From positions 1-51,546 of the forward strand of contig CAIQUX010000221.1 in the NCBI GenBank assembly GCA_903875055.1: a DNA stretch of 51,546 nt. The letters run 5' to 3'. This document shows, piece after piece, positions 41,731 through 50,372 of this stretch. This stretch comes from an uncultured Bacteroidota bacterium (GTDB taxonomy: Bacteria > Bacteroidota > Bacteroidia > Chitinophagales > Chitinophagaceae). Each line of letters begins with the position of its first letter. Positions within the stretch are counted from its first letter, which is position 1. The notes beneath the pieces are model-generated. The model made no database searches. It worked only from the letters and a program-made list of their open reading frames with translations, and was not told the DNA's origin. The translations under genes and the position numbers were made by a program.

Positions 41731-44700
41731 TTATCTGATCAGCGTGATATCGCCTTTTTGTATCACCTTCTCTTTCTGGAACGAGCAACTATATTCGAGA
41801 TAATAGAAATACACATCAAGCTCACAATCAGTGCCATTAAATTTGCCATCCCAGCTTTGCGAAAGATCTTTGGTGGTGAAAATATTCTTACCCCATCGAT
41901 CATAAATACTGAACTTCACCGATTGGACCGCACTGATAGGCATCACGCGAAGCACGTCATTCTTGCCATCGCCATTCGGACTGAACGCATTCGGCACCAC
42001 TGCTTTGCAGCAAAGAAGCTGATCGACATCGATGGCCTTGTTCACTTCGCAACCTTTCTCGTCGGTCAGGCTAAAGGAAGTATGTGTTTCGCCGATCGGG
42101 TTCTGTTCTAATCCTGAAGCTCCATTAGCCCAGCTATAGTTATAGGGAGGCCAGCCGCCCTGCAGCGTCAGTTTCACCCAGCCGGTATTGGTTTCAAAAC
42201 AAGGCACATCTTTTTTCTCGATCACCACGTCCAACGCAGAAGAAGGACCGGGTACACTGACCAGCACCGTTTCTTTACAATCATGACTGTCTTTGACGGT
42301 TACGGTATATACACCTTGCGTCAGAGTAGGATAGTTGCTTTGGGTTGTATACGCACCATTATTAAACGAATAGAGATAAGGCGTGAATCCACCGGTTGTG
42401 CTGATATCGGCCGTGGCCGTTTTATCATTAAAGCATATTACAGTATCAGCCTTGTAGGTCGAGGTGATTTGTGAGGGTTGGGTAAACACCACAATGGTAT
42501 CATTCAGGCATGAATTCGCATCGGTGATATAAATGGTATACGTACCACCCGTAATATGAGTGATTTGCGCAAAGCTGCTAAAGTTGATACCATCCACTGA
42601 ATATTTGTAAGGGGCGGTACCTGAAGTTCCGGTCAAGGTGATAGCACCAGTGGAGTCGCCATGGCATAATGGCGGCGTGTATGAAACAAGCCCGAGAAAC
42701 GGTTTCCCATCATTAAGCAACACAATGGTATCTGTCCTGATGCATCCAATGCTGTCGGTTGTTTTTACCCAATAAGTTCCCGGAGCTAGTCCTGTGATCA
42801 CATTGGCTGTTGAGCCCGTGCTCCATAAGGCCTGCACCCATCCCGTCTGATTGAGTATTCCATTCAGATAGATTTTCCCGTTACTGCTGTCGCAATTGGC
42901 ATTTGCTTTCGATACGCTGTTGACCAAAGCCAGCGATGGATCTATAATGAGTGTATCCAACGCGGGGCAGTTATTGGCATCTTTGGTGGTACAGACGTAT
43001 GTTCCAGCTGCCATGCCTGTTGGTGTGGCGGTTGTTTGTCCACCCGGCATCCAGCTAAAGGTGTAAGGTGGTAATCCTCCGGAAGGAATGATAAGAGCTG
43101 AACCATTATTCAGGTTACAGGTAGTATTGTGCAATACAGTATCAAATGTGGTGGTAGTCAGCGTGTCTTGTAAAAGAATAACGGAAATGGTAGAGCAACC
43201 GTGTATATCCGTTACGGTTACTCCATATTGCCCTGCGGGAAGATTGATAAGATTATGGGTGGTATCGCCTGTACTCCATAGGTAATGATAGGGGACCGTT
43301 CCGCCGGTGGCAGTGATTGAAATGTTACCTGCTGAATTATGGCAGATAGGTTTTGTGATAGCCGATTGGATATTGGGAATGTTGTCAAACTCCAGAAAAA
43401 TGACAGCGGCCGTGGTGCAACCGTTCGCATCGGTAGCAGTCACCGCATAAGCCCCTTGCGTCAATCCTGTTACAGGCGAGCCTGCAGCGCCATTACTCCA
43501 GGTAATACTATAAGGAGGAACGCCGTTGTTGGCATGTACATAAATTTTCCCGTTCGAATCCGGGCAAATGGGTTTGATGATAGAATCGACTACGATATGC
43601 ACATTGTATTGTGGTTGGACTAGTAAAAGGGAATCCTTCTTACAACCATTAGCGTCTTTGATGGTCAGGTAATAATAACCCCCGGTAATCATAGTGAAGA
43701 CATTGCTATTGCCAAAAGGGCCGCTATTGATTGCATAGGTATATGGAGGCGTTCCCCCTGATGCCAATATCGTAATCATACCTGAACTGTCGCCAGTACA
43801 TTGTGGTTTGATAATGAGGAGGCTATCAATATGAGGGCGATTTTTGTCAATGACAACAGAATCTTTGAAGGTGACAGATGGACAATAAAAATTGATCTCG
43901 GCTCTTATTTTACTGTAGGGCAAGGAAGGCGGACAAAAGTAGATACTATCGACATTGGTGGCGATCACATTATTGTACATATCTTTCCATTTAAGAAGAT
44001 AGTTAGGTGGACCTGAAGGGGCTATGCGCATCCCTTCATTGCTCATCGTGAAGATAGAGGCATGTTTGCCCGGGACGGTGAAAGCCGATGTTGCGCCTAT
44101 GTTTTGAACACCAACTGTCCCATAATTCGAGTAATTAGTCAGATTGCCGTCGCAGGTGGCTTTGCTGTTCACGTGAATGTCAATGATATTTGTCGATTCA
44201 TTCAGTACCACCTCAAAAGAAGAAGTCGCATTGCTGCAAGTGGCTCCGAAAATTTTCATATTCTGATAACTCACTGCAAACTTCCTGAAAGGGGCTATTC
44301 CTGTAGTTGCGTATTTTATTGTACCGCCTAGCGTCGGGTCCACATCCATATACATAAAGAAAATGGCATTATCCGGAAACGTAGAATTGAAATAAGGCAA
44401 AAGCTGTTGCGTGTTATTATTACAACTGCCACCGCTATAGGCAGGATTAAAAGTCAGTACGCCATTGTCGGCGATATAGCATTCGGTATAGACATTTTCA
44501 AAAAAACAGAAATTGAAGCCAATCGGAATTGCAGAGGAAAATTTATCATCATTGAGGTTCAATGTCGTGCCGGTCATTGATATCGGGGCATAGGTTGAAG
44601 CGGCCGCTGTATACAGATTAGTCTTTAAAGGTTTGGGGAAATTGGCATGCAGCATGGTGCAGGTACTATCGCAATCTATCAGATAGGTAGGGCCTTCAAC

Positions 44701-44790
44701 GATATCGAATCCGTTCTGCGAAAAGGCAGGAAGAGATATCAGCAGTAAAAGGAGAATCGATAAGTGGCGGAATAGTATACGTTGAATCAT
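41731..44790 (-). CDS. T9SS type B (CHU_C) cell-surface protein with SprB-type repeats
   Basis: About 1019 residues from ATG 44790; an ATG nine codons upstream is the alternative. The start after the -7 box gives a compact signal peptide (MIQRILFRHLSILLLLLISL, cut near FSQ). An N-terminal domain with GFNFCFFENVYTECYIADNGVLTF resembles lectin-like nidogen/PCMD modules. Eight SprB-type repeats of about 75 residues follow (core C..s.G.i.i.a.GG.pPY.y.w..g......l..G.Y.v.v.D..GC), at roughly residues 320-925. The C-terminus PNAFSPNGDGKNDVLRV...YDRWGKNIFTTKDL...WDGKFNGTDCELDVYFY is the gliding-motility/T9SS type B sorting domain. It is predicted as a surface-anchored adhesin exported by T9SS. Confidence 0.92.
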   Translation of the reverse strand: MIQRILFRHLSILLLLLISLPAFSQNGFDIVEGPTYLIDCDSTCTMLHANFPKPLKTNLYTAAASTYAPISMTGTTLNLNDDKFSSAIPIGFNFCFFENVYTECYIADNGVLTFNPAYSGGSCNNNTQQLLPYFNSTFPDNAIFFMYMDVDPTLGGTIKYATTGIAPFRKFAVSYQNMKIFGATCSNATSSFEVVLNESTNIIDIHVNSKATCDGNLTNYSNYGTVGVQNIGATSAFTVPGKHASIFTMSNEGMRIAPSGPPNYLLKWKDMYNNVIATNVDSIYFCPPSLPYSKIRAEINFYCPSVTFKDSVVIDKNRPHIDSLLIIKPQCTGDSSGMITILASGGTPPYTYAINSGPFGNSNVFTMITGGYYYLTIKDANGCKKDSLLLVQPQYNVHIVVDSIIKPICPDSNGKIYVHANNGVPPYSITWSNGAAGSPVTGLTQGAYAVTATDANGCTTAAVIFLEFDNIPNIQSAITKPICHNSAGNISITATGGTVPYHYLWSTGDTTHNLINLPAGQYGVTVTDIHGCSTISVILLQDTLTTTTFDTVLHNTTCNLNNGSALIIPSGGLPPYTFSWMPGGQTTATPTGMAAGTYVCTTKDANNCPALDTLIIDPSLALVNSVSKANANCDSSNGKIYLNGILNQTGWVQALWSTGSTANVITGLAPGTYWVKTTDSIGCIRTDTIVLLNDGKPFLGLVSYTPPLCHGDSTGAITLTGTSGTAPYKYSVDGINFSSFAQITHITGGTYTIYITDANSCLNDTIVVFTQPSQITSTYKADTVICFNDKTATADISTTGGFTPYLYSFNNGAYTTQSNYPTLTQGVYTVTVKDSHDCKETVLVSVPGPSSALDVVIEKKDVPCFETNTGWVKLTLQGGWPPYNYSWANGASGLEQNPIGETHTSFSLTDEKGCEVNKAIDVDQLLCCKAVVPNAFSPNGDGKNDVLRVMPISAVQSVKFSIYDRWGKNIFTTKDLSQSWDGKFNGTDCELDVYFYYLEYSCSFQKEKVIQKGDITLIR

Positions 44791-44796
44791 TCGTTT

Positions 44797-44804
44797 CAAA
44801 TTTA
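44797..44804 (-). promoter_or_regulatory. -7 box of the CHU_C protein gene
   Basis: TAAATTTG on the minus strand is a perfect TAnnTTTG match lying between the two possible ATGs, six bases before ATG 44790. It argues for that start and for a leaderless or near-leaderless mRNA. Confidence 0.45.
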
Positions 44805-44868
44805 AATGTTTTTCCATACTTTGCAGGGATAACTGCCACTTTCTTCACGTTCAATAAATATAGAGGTT

Positions 44869-45387
44869 ATGCCAAGACGAGGATTCTGCTTACTTTGTTT
44901 GCTTTGCACGATAACAATTTCCGGTGCTTCAAAAATCATTCATAAAAATATTACAGTCAAGGGGCATATTACACAAACCTTGGATTATTGCGGTGGTGCT
45001 ATGCCATCGCCGGAGGTGCTGTCATTGCTTAAAACACCTCAGGCATTCGCTCAAAAGGTGATTTATATAAAGATTGGATCTTCTAATAAGGAATCGGCCA
45101 CTGTCGTTAAAAAGTTGATGACTGATGAACAAGGTAATTTTTCTGTAGTTCTTACATCCGGAATGGTCTATTCCTTTGTGGAAGAATGGAAGGGCGGACC
45201 ATTACAGATTCCCAAAGATACGGAATACACCAAGTGGGATCCAGCCTGTTTTCGAGAAAGGTACAGCAAAGCCGATTTTGTTTTGAAAGTCAAAAATACA
45301 GGTAACCCTGTGGTGAATATCAATTATCATAAACCTTGCTTTTATCGGCCTTATTGCGGTGAATACAGCGGGCCATTACCTCCGTAA
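44869..45387 (+). CDS. Secreted protein with CarboxypepD_reg-like beta-sandwich, function unknown
   Basis: 172 residues. The signal peptide (GFCLLCLLCTITISGAS) is followed by a strand-rich domain (KNITVKGHITQTLDYCGGAMPS, KVIYIKIGSS, TDEQGNFSVVLTSGMVYSF). This resembles the carboxypeptidase-regulatory fold by its KGHIT...TDEQGNFSVVL pattern; the assignment is tentative. There are paired cysteines (CGG, DPACF, KPCFYRPYCG), and the tail is proline/tyrosine-rich. It is divergent from the CHU_C gene. A hairpin (ATGAATC 45425-45431 / GATTCAT 45453-45459) lies 38 bases after the stop. Confidence 0.65.
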   Translation: MPRRGFCLLCLLCTITISGASKIIHKNITVKGHITQTLDYCGGAMPSPEVLSLLKTPQAFAQKVIYIKIGSSNKESATVVKKLMTDEQGNFSVVLTSGMVYSFVEEWKGGPLQIPKDTEYTKWDPACFRERYSKADFVLKVKNTGNPVVNINYHKPCFYRPYCGEYSGPLPP

Positions 45388-45560
45388 ATTCATCGACTTT
45401 TTTTCTAAGACGGGGTACAAAAAAATGAATCAATTGAGGAACCTCAAACGGCGATTCATTCAGTCGTCATAAGCCATGAATACTAGCTACGAAGCAATTT
45501 GACAATTGTCATATGATTGTCATATTTGAATCAATGGCCCTCAATATGACTTTCCCAAAT

Positions 45561-45568
45561 TACTTTTG
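45561..45568 (+). promoter_or_regulatory. -7 promoter box of the HmuY-like gene
   Basis: TACTTTTG is a perfect TAnnTTTG box 19 bases before ATG 45588, so the longer frame starting at 45513 is unlikely. Confidence 0.55.
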
Positions 45569-45587
45569 CTGCACAAAAAATATATAC

Positions 45588-46886
45588 ATGAAGAAAGTAA
45601 TTTTTACATTGATTTCGCTGATAGTTATGGGAAGCTCAGCGATGGCGCAATGGTCAGCCGATTCAGTCCTGATGGGTGCTGGATCTGCAAATGACGTATT
45701 TTACAGTTTGCAAAACGGGACTGTCAAAACTGAAAACAACAAAAACTGGCATCTGGCATTTGCATTAGGCGGTGCGTTGGATAGTGCAGCGGTTTGGGCT
45801 AATCATAACAGTTCGGCAAGTTATGTGAAAGTCTATAATGTCCATAAGGACATTTCGCAATGGTCGACGGTGACATTGGCTGATACAGCAACGGCTAGTT
45901 TATGCTTCAATAACGACCAAGGTTGGGATCAGGGTGCTTTGAACATGTTCGGCTCAGGTCCGATGCAATATGGCTGGGGGCATTATGCCGGAAGTCCTAC
46001 ACATGATAATGTCGGGGACTCTGTCTTCATTATTAAAGCGAATGGAGTTTTTTATAAATTTTTCATCAATTCATTGGTGGGTATCGGTGCCGATGCCGGT
46101 AACTGGAATATCCAGATTGATACTTTCTCAGGTCCGACTATCCATGATACAATCCGATATACGAACTATCCTAACCGTCGTTTTGCCTACTATAATCTGG
46201 CAACAGGTGTTGATACCAATCGTGAGCCGGCAAAAACTGACTGGGATATGGTCTTCAACCGTTATACATCGAATGATCCTGCCAGCGGCCCTAGTCCGTT
46301 TAATAGTGTGATAGGAGCTTTGAATAATAGGGGAGTGAAGGTTTCAAAAGCTAATGTGGTGCATGTTGATTCGGCTTTCGCCCATTATGGTAATTATGTC
46401 TGGCCATGGCCTGCTAGCAGTACTGTGATTTCAGCTATCGGCTATAACTGGAAAACGTTTACACCTCCGACTACCTGGTCAGTTCCAGATTCTGTTTCAT
46501 ATTTCGTTAATGATATGACTGGGAATCTCTATCAGTTGCAGTTTACCGGTTACAGTGGAAGCGGTCAGGGCAAAATCTATTTACGTAAGAGACTGGTAGC
46601 GGCTACTTCAGTCAACGATATTTATTCCTTGATCAGTCGTTATGAATTCTACCCGAATCCTACGCAAAATGAAATCAATATAGCACTAGACAGTAAAGAG
46701 AATACCGAGGCGCGATTGTTGTTGACTTCTATGACTGGTCAGGTTGTTTTCTCTTCAACAGTAAAGATAACTACAGGTTTGAATGCATATACGGTTTCTA
46801 CTGAAAAGTATCCTGCCGGAAATTATCTTCTTTCAGTAAAAGGCAACCATACGAACATCAGCGAAAAGATTGTCGTTTCAAAATAA
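45588..46886 (+). CDS. HmuY-like protein with T9SS type A sorting domain
   Basis: 432 residues from ATG 45588. Signal peptide KKVIFTLISLIVMGSSAMAQ. Two regions have the HmuY-type pattern: an early NNKNWHLAFALGG, and a central RFAYYNLATGVDTNREPAKTDWDMVFNRYTS ... NNRGVKVSKANVVHVDS. The C-terminal 75 residues are a T9SS type A sorting domain (YEFYPNPTQNEINIALDS ... LLLTSMTGQVV ... YPAGNYLLSVKG ... EKIVVSK). Known HmuY is a lipid-anchored heme-binding protein; here the anchor is replaced by T9SS export. It is followed six bases later by a TonB-dependent receptor, the same order as hmuYR. Heme or porphyrin binding is inferred; axial ligands cannot be assigned by eye. Confidence 0.8.
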   Translation: MKKVIFTLISLIVMGSSAMAQWSADSVLMGAGSANDVFYSLQNGTVKTENNKNWHLAFALGGALDSAAVWANHNSSASYVKVYNVHKDISQWSTVTLADTATASLCFNNDQGWDQGALNMFGSGPMQYGWGHYAGSPTHDNVGDSVFIIKANGVFYKFFINSLVGIGADAGNWNIQIDTFSGPTIHDTIRYTNYPNRRFAYYNLATGVDTNREPAKTDWDMVFNRYTSNDPASGPSPFNSVIGALNNRGVKVSKANVVHVDSAFAHYGNYVWPWPASSTVISAIGYNWKTFTPPTTWSVPDSVSYFVNDMTGNLYQLQFTGYSGSGQGKIYLRKRLVAATSVNDIYSLISRYEFYPNPTQNEINIALDSKENTEARLLLTSMTGQVVFSSTVKITTGLNAYTVSTEKYPAGNYLLSVKGNHTNISEKIVVSK

Positions 46887-46892
46887 ATCAGT

Positions 46893-49100
46893 TTGTTCAG
46901 GAATATACTTCATATCATCATTTTTATGCTGGCAGCTTTAGGATCTAAGGCTACCAGCATAAAAATCGATGTGAAGGATCAGGCTACAAAACAGCCATTG
47001 ACGGGTTCGACTATCAGGGTATTCGCCAAAGGAAAAGAGAAAGGAATTTTGTTGCCGACTGGTGTCCTGGCAGAAATTAAAGACATCTCCTATCCGATAA
47101 AATTAAAAGTATCCTTTACCGGATATGAGACTCTCTCATTGAACCTGCAGCAAAGTGATGTGGTTAGAATAGACGGTAAAGACTATCTCACTTTGTATCT
47201 GGTGAAATCAGTCACTCAAATGAATGATGTTGTCATAACGGGACAGGTCGTTCCGGTGATGGCCAAACAATCCATCTATAAGGTGAACACCATTTCTAAT
47301 CTTGAAATCAATCAACGGGCTGCCATATCTCTAAATGATGTGTTGAATTACGAAATGAACAATTTTATTTCGAATGATAATGTTCTCGGAACTTCAGTGA
47401 ATATCGGAGGTATCGGAGGACAGAACGTGAAGGTACTGGTGAACGGTATACCTGTCATGGGAAGGGAAAACGGCAATATTGATATGGGACAGCTTAATAT
47501 GAACAATATCAAGCGTGTGGAAATGATACAAGGGCCTATGAGCGTCATCTATGGAAGTAATGCGTTAGGTGGTGTGGTTAACCTGATTACCACTACACCC
47601 AAAAAGAAATTCTCGATAGGCGCCAGGTCATATTATGAAAGTATCGGACGATACAATTTCTCTGGGAATATGAGTATGAATAAGAAGAACCATCAACTTC
47701 AGTTGTCCCTTGCAAGAAACTTTTTTTCAGGCTGGACACCAAAGGATTCTATTGATCGTTTTCAGCTTTGGAAACCCAAAACCCAATACACAGGCGATTT
47801 GCAATATTGGCTGACTATCAGGAAATTGAAACTTAGTTATTTCGGTTCATATCTGAATGAAAAAATAACTAATAAGGGGCAACCTATCATTAATCCATAT
47901 GAAGGATACGCTTTTGATGAATATTACAGGACAAGCCGAATCATCAATTCCGTTTCAGCCAACCTTCCATTAAATAAGACTGACCAGCTTGTCTTTACGA
48001 ACAGTTATCAGATATACAAACGTACTAAGAACAGACTAAAAAAAGATCTGGTGACGCTCAATGAATTCGAAACAGAAAATGTAGGGGATCAGGATACAAC
48101 CCGATTTTATGACCTTAATCTGAGAGGAACCTATACCAGTTCTCGGATCCGAAACCTCGATTTTATTCTTGGATATGAATATGCACATGAGGCGGGAGTG
48201 AGTTATAAATTAGCAGACCAGAAGCAAAACATGTCCGATATTGGTATCTTCAGCTCTGGTTCGTATAAGTACAGGTTTATTCAACTTCAACCTTCCCTGA
48301 GGGTGACGTATAATAACCGTTATAAGACGAATTTCACTCCGGCACTTCATGCAAAACTTGATTTGAATTCATCAACACAATTGCGAGCTTCGTACGCCCG
48401 TGGATTCAGGGCACCTACCTTAAAGGAAATGTACCTTCAGTTTATTGACCAGAATCATACGATTATCGGGAATCCCGATTTGAAACCTGAAATTGGAGAT
48501 CATTTTGAAATAGGACTTGAACATCAGCAATCTATTAGCCACCTGATAGCAAGCTACAGTGTGAATGCTTATTATAATTCAATTCAGAACCTGATTGCCC
48601 TTGCTGTCTTTAATAATCATGGAATTCTCAGACAGTACGAGAATATCGAAACGTATAAGAACCTGATGCTGAATCTCAAAGGGAAAGTTTCAGGATCACA
48701 ACTCAGTCTAGGTGCCGGGACTGGTATTATCTATGTTGAGAAGACCAATATCACCCCAGAACATGCTATTCTTGAATGCACATTTACTGGTAGTTACACA
48801 TGGAAGAAAATCAATACCACCTTTAATCTGAATTACAAGTATAATAGTCGCCAACCTGTAATAACCGTTGATCAGCAATTTTTGTATACTTCACCAATGC
48901 AAATCGCCAACGTTTCAATACAGCGTTCATTTTTCAAAAAGGGTCTACTTGCACAAATGGGCGTTAAGAACCTTTTTAATTTACAGAATTCAACTTTGAC
49001 CGGCAGTATAAATACACAATCAAGTGGTCATTCAAGCTCCGGCGCTATGCAAGCTTTCCCGGCAAGAAGTTTATTTATTGACTTAACGTACTCATTCTAA
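46893..49100 (+). CDS. TonB-dependent outer-membrane receptor (HmuR-like position)
   Basis: 735 residues using a TTG start six bases after the upstream stop. The next ATG (Met12) would leave an incomplete signal peptide. Signal FRNILHIIIFMLAALGSKA; an N-terminal carboxypeptidase-regulatory-like domain (IDVKDQATKQPLTGSTIRVFAKGK ... VSFTGYETLSL); a plug domain (AAISLNDVLNYEMNN, GGQNVKVLVNGIPV, NIKRVEMIQGPMSVIYGSNALGGVVNLIT); then a 22-strand-type barrel with RASYARGFRAPTLKEMYLQF, GNPDLKPEIGDHFEIGLEH and a C-terminal aromatic (DLTYSF). It imports a scarce ligand with TonB energy. The HmuY-like partner points to heme or a related porphyrin. Confidence 0.93.
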   Translation: MFRNILHIIIFMLAALGSKATSIKIDVKDQATKQPLTGSTIRVFAKGKEKGILLPTGVLAEIKDISYPIKLKVSFTGYETLSLNLQQSDVVRIDGKDYLTLYLVKSVTQMNDVVITGQVVPVMAKQSIYKVNTISNLEINQRAAISLNDVLNYEMNNFISNDNVLGTSVNIGGIGGQNVKVLVNGIPVMGRENGNIDMGQLNMNNIKRVEMIQGPMSVIYGSNALGGVVNLITTTPKKKFSIGARSYYESIGRYNFSGNMSMNKKNHQLQLSLARNFFSGWTPKDSIDRFQLWKPKTQYTGDLQYWLTIRKLKLSYFGSYLNEKITNKGQPIINPYEGYAFDEYYRTSRIINSVSANLPLNKTDQLVFTNSYQIYKRTKNRLKKDLVTLNEFETENVGDQDTTRFYDLNLRGTYTSSRIRNLDFILGYEYAHEAGVSYKLADQKQNMSDIGIFSSGSYKYRFIQLQPSLRVTYNNRYKTNFTPALHAKLDLNSSTQLRASYARGFRAPTLKEMYLQFIDQNHTIIGNPDLKPEIGDHFEIGLEHQQSISHLIASYSVNAYYNSIQNLIALAVFNNHGILRQYENIETYKNLMLNLKGKVSGSQLSLGAGTGIIYVEKTNITPEHAILECTFTGSYTWKKINTTFNLNYKYNSRQPVITVDQQFLYTSPMQIANVSIQRSFFKKGLLAQMGVKNLFNLQNSTLTGSINTQSSGHSSSGAMQAFPARSLFIDLTYSF

Positions 49101-49139
49101 AGAGCTTAAAATTTTACTTTTCCAATCTCTCATTGTTTT

Positions 49140-49171
49140 TTGTTCGGAAGTAAATTTTGGCACAATGTTTG
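49140..49171 (+). promoter_or_regulatory. Probable promoter of the 82-residue protein gene
   Basis: TTG (49140-49142), a 21-base spacer and AATGTTTG (49164-49171) differ from the consensus only at the first base of the -7 box. The start codon follows 30 bases later. Confidence 0.5.
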
Positions 49172-49201
49172 CAAATTTTTTTATTAAAAATATAAACATC
49201 A

Positions 49202-49450
49202 ATGAGTAGAAAGAATTCCGAAATTCTATTTAATAAGAAAAAACTTAAATCTCCTCTGGTCCAGTCTCCAAGTGCCGCAAAGGGAATTCTATATATTTTA
49301 GAAGACATTAAAGTGGTAGAAAATGCAGAGGATTCAGCAGAATTGATGAATCTTTATACTAAAAGAGTCAATAAACCTTCAGCTTCCTTATCAAAGAAGA
49401 TTCTTGCAAACCAATTCCGACCTTTTGAATTTCTCATCAATCGTAATTGA
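49202..49450 (+). CDS. Small basic protein, function unknown
   Basis: 82 residues, ATG start, no signal peptide or membrane segment. The N-terminus is Lys/Arg/Ser-rich (SRKNSEILFNKKKLKSPLVQSPSAAKG), and the middle is predicted helical and acidic (ILYILEDIKVVENAEDSAELMNLYTKRVN). It has a near-consensus promoter and lies between the TonB receptor and the ECF sigma gene on the same strand. I do not recognise the family. Confidence 0.6.
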   Translation: MSRKNSEILFNKKKLKSPLVQSPSAAKGILYILEDIKVVENAEDSAELMNLYTKRVNKPSASLSKKILANQFRPFEFLINRN

Positions 49451-49781
49451 TTCGTGATAGCCGCATCCGGCTTACTAAATAAATTTAGCATAAAATTTTG
49501 TTTTATAGATATTCGTCTATATCTTTATTCCATAAATACTCTTTCTCTCTGAAGAAATCTCTACTAGAATAATCAGGCTTTAAGTACACCTGAACTTTAT
49601 TAAAATAAAAATCCGCGTAATGGATTATTGATAGAATTTCTTTTCTTGTATCATATAAATGACAAAGAACCTGAAACACGAATCGTATTCAAAGCGCCAT
49701 TAAAAAGAGAGAACACACGCCTATAGTTGACACTTCTACATGATATTTAACTTATTGCCTTAAACAATAAAAAAGAAGTGT
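49451..49781. other. 331-base AT-rich leader region of the ECF sigma gene
   Basis: No gene seen. The notable content is the nested hairpin at 49730-49781 just before the sigma factor ATG. No clear TAnnTTTG promoter was found. Confidence 0.45.
49730..49781 (+). promoter_or_regulatory. Nested inverted repeats abutting the ECF sigma start codon
   Basis: Outer arms ACACTTCT (49730-49737) and AGAAGTGT (49774-49781) pair perfectly; the right arm ends on the base before the ATG and includes the only purine-rich ribosome-binding candidate (AAGAAG). The inner arms TTATTG (49752-49757) and CAATAA (49765-49770) form a second stem. Either an mRNA structure sequestering translation initiation or a DNA operator is possible. 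Confidence 0.5.
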
Positions 49782-50363
49782 ATGCATACCTTACAACATC
49801 TCACAGAAGAAGATTTATTTGTTCTCATCAGAAAGAATGATGAACATGCGATTGCTGAACTATTACAACGCAATAAACGCAAACTATTTACTGCCATTTA
49901 CCTCTTAGTCAAAGACAGATATACAGCTGAAGATCTTTTCCAGGATGTCTGTATCAAAGTAATTACCAAAATCAGGGAAGGGAAATATAGTGATGACGGA
50001 CGCTTCACTCCCTGGGTTTTGCGGATTGCCCGTAATTTGACCATCGACCATTTGCGGATTGCGAAACGGATGATCAAGATTACACTACCTGATGGACGTG
50101 ATATTTGCGAATTGATAGGAGTGGAAGAGACAAACCGCGAACAGGCTATGATTAAAGGACAGTCCTGTGGTCGTGTTCGTAAAATGCTTGATATGATACC
50201 ATATGAACAACGTGAGACTATCATACTTCGTTTATACGGCAATATGAGTTTTAAACAAATTGCAGAATTAACTGGTGTGAGTTTGAATACCTCGCTAGGG
50301 AGAATGCGCTATGGCCTGATTAATCTCAGAAAGGTGATGGATGAAAAAGGAATTTTGTTATAA
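49782..50363 (+). CDS. RNA polymerase sigma factor, ECF (sigma-70 family)
   Basis: 193 residues. Region 2: YLLVKDRYTAEDLFQDVCIKVITKI and RFTPWVLRIARNLTIDHLR (about 40-90). Region 4: MLDMIPYEQRETIILRLYGNMSFKQIAELTGVSLNTSLGRMRYGLINLRKVM (about 127-185). The linker carries basic and acidic stretches (AKRMIKITLPDGRDICELIG). No anti-sigma gene is directly downstream; the next gene is convergent, nine bases from the stop. The regulon is unknown. The nested hairpin leader suggests post-transcriptional or operator control. Confidence 0.92.
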   Translation: MHTLQHLTEEDLFVLIRKNDEHAIAELLQRNKRKLFTAIYLLVKDRYTAEDLFQDVCIKVITKIREGKYSDDGRFTPWVLRIARNLTIDHLRIAKRMIKITLPDGRDICELIGVEETNREQAMIKGQSCGRVRKMLDMIPYEQRETIILRLYGNMSFKQIAELTGVSLNTSLGRMRYGLINLRKVMDEKGILL

Positions 50364-50372
50364 TGTAACAGA

